Part shown: positions 61,438 to 64,000 of the stretch, in pieces
How positions within the stretch are numbered: position 1 is the stretch's first letter
Layout: each line of letters starts with the position of its first letter
From: Yinghuangia seranimata
Lineage (GTDB): Bacteria > Actinomycetota > Actinomycetes > Streptomycetales > Streptomycetaceae
Assembly: GCF_029953285.1 (NCBI RefSeq)
Contig: NZ_JASAOI010000023.1
Location: 1-64,000, forward strand
DNA: 64,000 nt
Direction of reading: 5' to 3'
Notes under the pieces: generated by a model
What the model saw: the letters and a program-made list of their open reading frames with translations, nothing else
Told to the model about the DNA's origin: nothing
Database searches by the model: none
Translations under genes and position numbers: made by a program

Positions 61438-63909
61438 GTGCGGGTAGCGGTAATCGGAGGAGGCCCCGGCGGGCTGTACTTCTCGGCCCTCGCCAAGCAG
61501 CTGTCGCCGTCGTGGGACATCACGGTGTGGGAGCGCAACGCGCCGGACGACACGTTCGGCTTCGGCGTCGTGTTCTCCGACGAGACCCTCGACGGCATCG
61601 GCCAGGCCGATCCGGTCGTCTACGCCGCGATGTCGGGGGAGTTCGCCCGGTGGACCGACATCGACGTGCGCTACGGCGGCCGTACGCTCACCTCGGGCGG
61701 GCACGGCTTCGCCGCCCTCGGCCGCAAGCGGCTGCTCCAGATCCTCCAGGAGCGCTGCGCCGAACTCGGTGTCGACGTCCGCTACCGCACCGAGGCCCCG
61801 GATGTCGACGAACTGGCCGCGCGGTACGACCTGGTGGTCGCGTCCGACGGTGTGCGCTCCGCGGTGCGCGACCGCCACGCCGAGCGCTTCGGCCCCGACC
61901 TCGACGAGCGCAGCTGCCGCTACATGTGGCTCGCCACCGACAAGGTCCTCGAGGCGTTCACCTTCATCGTCGACCGCCACGACTTCGGCGCGTTGCAGGT
62001 GCACGCGTACCCGTTCGACGCGACGCGCAGCACGGTGATCGTCGAAATGGCCGAAGACGCCTGGCGTGCCGCCGGGTTCGCCGACCTCGCGGCTCGCGAC
62101 CTGCCGCGCGGCGCCAGTGACGAGGCGAGCATCGCCCGCTGCGAGGAGCTGCTGGCCGAGCACCTCGACGGCCACCGGCTGATCCCCAACAACTCGCGCT
62201 GGATCCGCTTCACGACCGTGCGCAACGCGACCTGGCGGCACGGCAACGTCGTGCTGCTCGGCGACGCCGCGCACACCGCGCACTTCTCGATCGGCTCGGG
62301 CACCAAGCTCGCCATGGAGGACGCCCTCGCGCTCGCCGCGTGCCTGCACGAACAGCCCGGTATAGACGAGGCGTTGGCCGCGTACGAGGCCGAGCGCCGC
62401 CCGGTCGTCGAGTCGACGCAGCGCGCCGCGCAGGCCAGCCTCGAGTGGTTCGAGAACATCGGCCGCTACACCGGGCAGGCGCCTGAGCAGTTCGCGTTCA
62501 ACCTGCTCACCCGCAGCCGTCGGGTCACGTACGACAACCTGCGCTCCCGCGACGCCGACTTCGTGGGCGTGGCCGACCGCTGGTTCGCCGAGTCCACGGT
62601 CGAGTCGGGCGGGGCCCCCGACGGGACGGTCCCCGCGGGCACGGCGGCCGCCGCGGACACGCCCCCGATGTTCCGCCCCTTCCGACTCGGCCGACTGCTC
62701 CTCGGCAACCGCGTCGTGGTGCCGCCGATGACCACCGGCACCGCGTGCCGCGGCGTACCCGGCGACTTCGAGCAGGCCCACCTGACCGCGCTGGCGCTCG
62801 GCGGCGCCGGGCTGGTCTTCGCCGGAATGACCGCCGTCACCCCGAACGGCCGCCCCGGGCCCGGGAGTCCAGGGCTGTACAACGACGAGCAGGAAGCCGC
62901 CTGGCGGCGCATCGTCACCGCGGTCTCGGGGAACTCCGGCGCCGCGCTCGGCATCCAGCTCACCCACGCCGGGCGCCGCGCGGCACGCACCGATCCCGGG
63001 GCCGACGGCCGCTCCCGGCCGCTGGCCGACTCGGCCGCCTGGCCGGTCGTCGCCGCGTCCGCCCTCGCCTGGGACCAGGACAGTCAGACGCCGACCGCCG
63101 CAACCGCCGAGGAACTCTTCGAGATATCCAGCCAGTTCGCCGCGGCCGCGCGCCGCGCCGACCGTGCGGGCTTCGACGTCCTGGAACTCCAGTACGGGCA
63201 CGGGCACTTCATGTCCGGCTTCCTGTCCCCGCTGACCAACACCCGCACGGACGGGTACGGCGGCGACCTGGCCGGCCGGCTGCGCTACCCCCTCGAGGTC
63301 CTCGCCGCCGTGCGGGAGGTGTGGCCCGAGGACAAGGCGCTCGTCGTCCGGATCTCCGCGTGCGACTGGGCCGACGGCGGCACCACAGAGGACGAGGCGG
63401 TCGAGATCGCCCGCGCGCTGGCCGCCGCGGGCGCCGACGCGGTCGACGTGTCGACCGGCGAAGTCGTCTCGCACGAGCGCCCCGCGTACGGCCGCAGCTA
63501 CCAGACGCCGTTCGCCGACCTGATCCGCAACGCCACCGGCGTGCCGGTCATCGCGGTGGGCGCGATCTCCACGTACGACGACGTCAACTCCATCCTGCTG
63601 GCCGGCCGCGCCGACCTGTGCGCGATCGGCCGCGGGCACCTGCACGACCCGCTGTGGACCCTGCACGCCGCGACCGCGCAGGACTACCGGGGGCCCGGCG
63701 CCGTGTGGCCGGATCCGTGGCAGGCCGGCAGCGGGCGTCCGCCCGGCGCGCGCACCGACCGGGTGCCGCCGCGCCTGCACCTGCTGCGCGAACCGGTCGA
63801 GCCCACCCCCCAGCGCTGGCGGCCCGTGCCCGTGCCGCAACCGAGCGTCAACTCGTGGTCTTTCCCGAGGTATTCGCCGCGGGATACCCGTATTGGAACC
63901 GGACGATGA
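61438..63909 (+). CDS. Bifunctional aryl-CoA monooxygenase/reductase (2-aminobenzoyl-CoA or salicylyl-CoA 5-hydroxylase type)
   Basis: An 823-residue fusion. Residues 1 to about 385 are a flavin hydroxylase: MRVAVIGGGPGGLYFSALA (FAD), VVASDGVRSAVRDRH and LLGDAAHTAHFSIGSGTKLA. From residue 411 an old-yellow-enzyme-like domain follows (MFRPFRLGRLLLGNRVVVPP, LGIQLTHAGRR, GFLSPLTNTRTDGYGG). This architecture is known from 2-aminobenzoyl-CoA monooxygenase/reductase of Azoarcus evansii and from salicylyl-CoA 5-hydroxylase relatives, where the ring is hydroxylated and, in the former, reduced. The GTG has AGGAGG upstream. The last 35 or so residues are Pro/Arg-rich and unlike the family end. Confidence 0.93.
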   Translation: MRVAVIGGGPGGLYFSALAKQLSPSWDITVWERNAPDDTFGFGVVFSDETLDGIGQADPVVYAAMSGEFARWTDIDVRYGGRTLTSGGHGFAALGRKRLLQILQERCAELGVDVRYRTEAPDVDELAARYDLVVASDGVRSAVRDRHAERFGPDLDERSCRYMWLATDKVLEAFTFIVDRHDFGALQVHAYPFDATRSTVIVEMAEDAWRAAGFADLAARDLPRGASDEASIARCEELLAEHLDGHRLIPNNSRWIRFTTVRNATWRHGNVVLLGDAAHTAHFSIGSGTKLAMEDALALAACLHEQPGIDEALAAYEAERRPVVESTQRAAQASLEWFENIGRYTGQAPEQFAFNLLTRSRRVTYDNLRSRDADFVGVADRWFAESTVESGGAPDGTVPAGTAAAADTPPMFRPFRLGRLLLGNRVVVPPMTTGTACRGVPGDFEQAHLTALALGGAGLVFAGMTAVTPNGRPGPGSPGLYNDEQEAAWRRIVTAVSGNSGAALGIQLTHAGRRAARTDPGADGRSRPLADSAAWPVVAASALAWDQDSQTPTAATAEELFEISSQFAAAARRADRAGFDVLELQYGHGHFMSGFLSPLTNTRTDGYGGDLAGRLRYPLEVLAAVREVWPEDKALVVRISACDWADGGTTEDEAVEIARALAAAGADAVDVSTGEVVSHERPAYGRSYQTPFADLIRNATGVPVIAVGAISTYDDVNSILLAGRADLCAIGRGHLHDPLWTLHAATAQDYRGPGAVWPDPWQAGSGRPPGARTDRVPPRLHLLREPVEPTPQRWRPVPVPQPSVNSWSFPRYSPRDTRIGTGR

Positions 63910-63925
63910 AGCCCAGACCGGGCTT
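63909..63925. terminator. Short hairpin after the monooxygenase/reductase gene
   Basis: AAGCCC (63909-63914) and GGGCTT (63920-63925) with a 5-nt loop begin at the last base of the stop codon. A second CCGGC/GCCGG dyad follows near 63970. No further gene start is seen before the window ends. Confidence 0.45.
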
Positions 63926-64000
63926 CTCCCGGGAAGAGGCCTGCGCAGACAACGACGGCCACCAGAAAGCCGGCTGAGCCGGTGCCGCCGGGCAAGACCG

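Noticed and set aside
59644-63840. Minus-strand 1398-codon open frame across the ligase and monooxygenase genes
   Set aside because: It is antisense to two genes with all catalytic motifs and spans their intergenic promoter; no domain is visible in it.

Overview
The window is very GC-rich with dense GGAGG-type ribosome-binding sites, many GTG starts, leaderless-looking promoters and many one-component regulators (PadR, GlxA/AraC, ArsR, TetR, MarR, LysR) plus ECF sigma factors. F420-type enzymes and a Hanks-type kinase also point to a large-genome soil actinomycete (Streptomyces/Actinomadura-like). No tRNA, rRNA, CRISPR array, insertion sequence or prophage gene was seen. The gene content looks like accessory chromosome rather than core.

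Layout. (1) 1-8.7 kb, minus strand: alcohol dehydrogenase, sulfatase, an MFS permease fused to a LivF-like ATPase, a LivH-LivM-LivG triple fusion, and a PadR regulator cut by the window edge. The fused transporter has no substrate-binding protein, and its LivF half lacks the ABC signature and Walker B. (2) 8.8-21 kb: small unknowns, a DUF2511-like membrane protein, a Ser/Thr kinase with a polytopic C-terminus, a frameshifted PP2C remnant, an epimerase divergent from a GlxA-type regulator, a second zinc alcohol dehydrogenase, an alpha/beta hydrolase divergent from an HTH regulator, a glutamate racemase homologue and two membrane proteins. (3) 21-25 kb: two ECF41-type sigma factors flanking an AhpD/CMD protein that has an ECF41-like promoter, then LUD and SnoaL-like genes. 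(4) 25-40 kb: regulator-enzyme pairs with visible operators: TetR/dienelactone hydrolase, MarR/SDR, ArsR/SRPBCC, MarR/DUF1330, LysR between an amidohydrolase and an SRPBCC gene that share a 68-bp promoter element, and TetR/ABC-2 exporter. (5) 40-48.5 kb: peroxiredoxin, an F420-type monooxygenase coupled to an amidohydrolase, a large unknown protein, a degenerate secreted beta-lactamase-fold protein, an APH-fold protein and MarR. (6) 48.7-64 kb: an Opp/Dpp importer operon with a DppC-DppD fusion, PhoX-like and carboxylesterase genes, then a second carboxylesterase, an aryl-CoA ligase and a fused aryl-CoA monooxygenase/reductase. The last three genes lie behind four promoters sharing TTGAC(T/G)NTCG and an 18-bp spacer.

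Working model (inference): region 6 imports or cleaves an aromatic ester or amide, activates the acid as a CoA thioester and dearomatises it by the 2-aminobenzoyl-CoA/salicylyl-CoA type of route. Region 1 is a sulfatase-linked uptake or export system built from unusually fused parts. The features I consider least explained are the signature-less LivF domain and the two shared promoter families.
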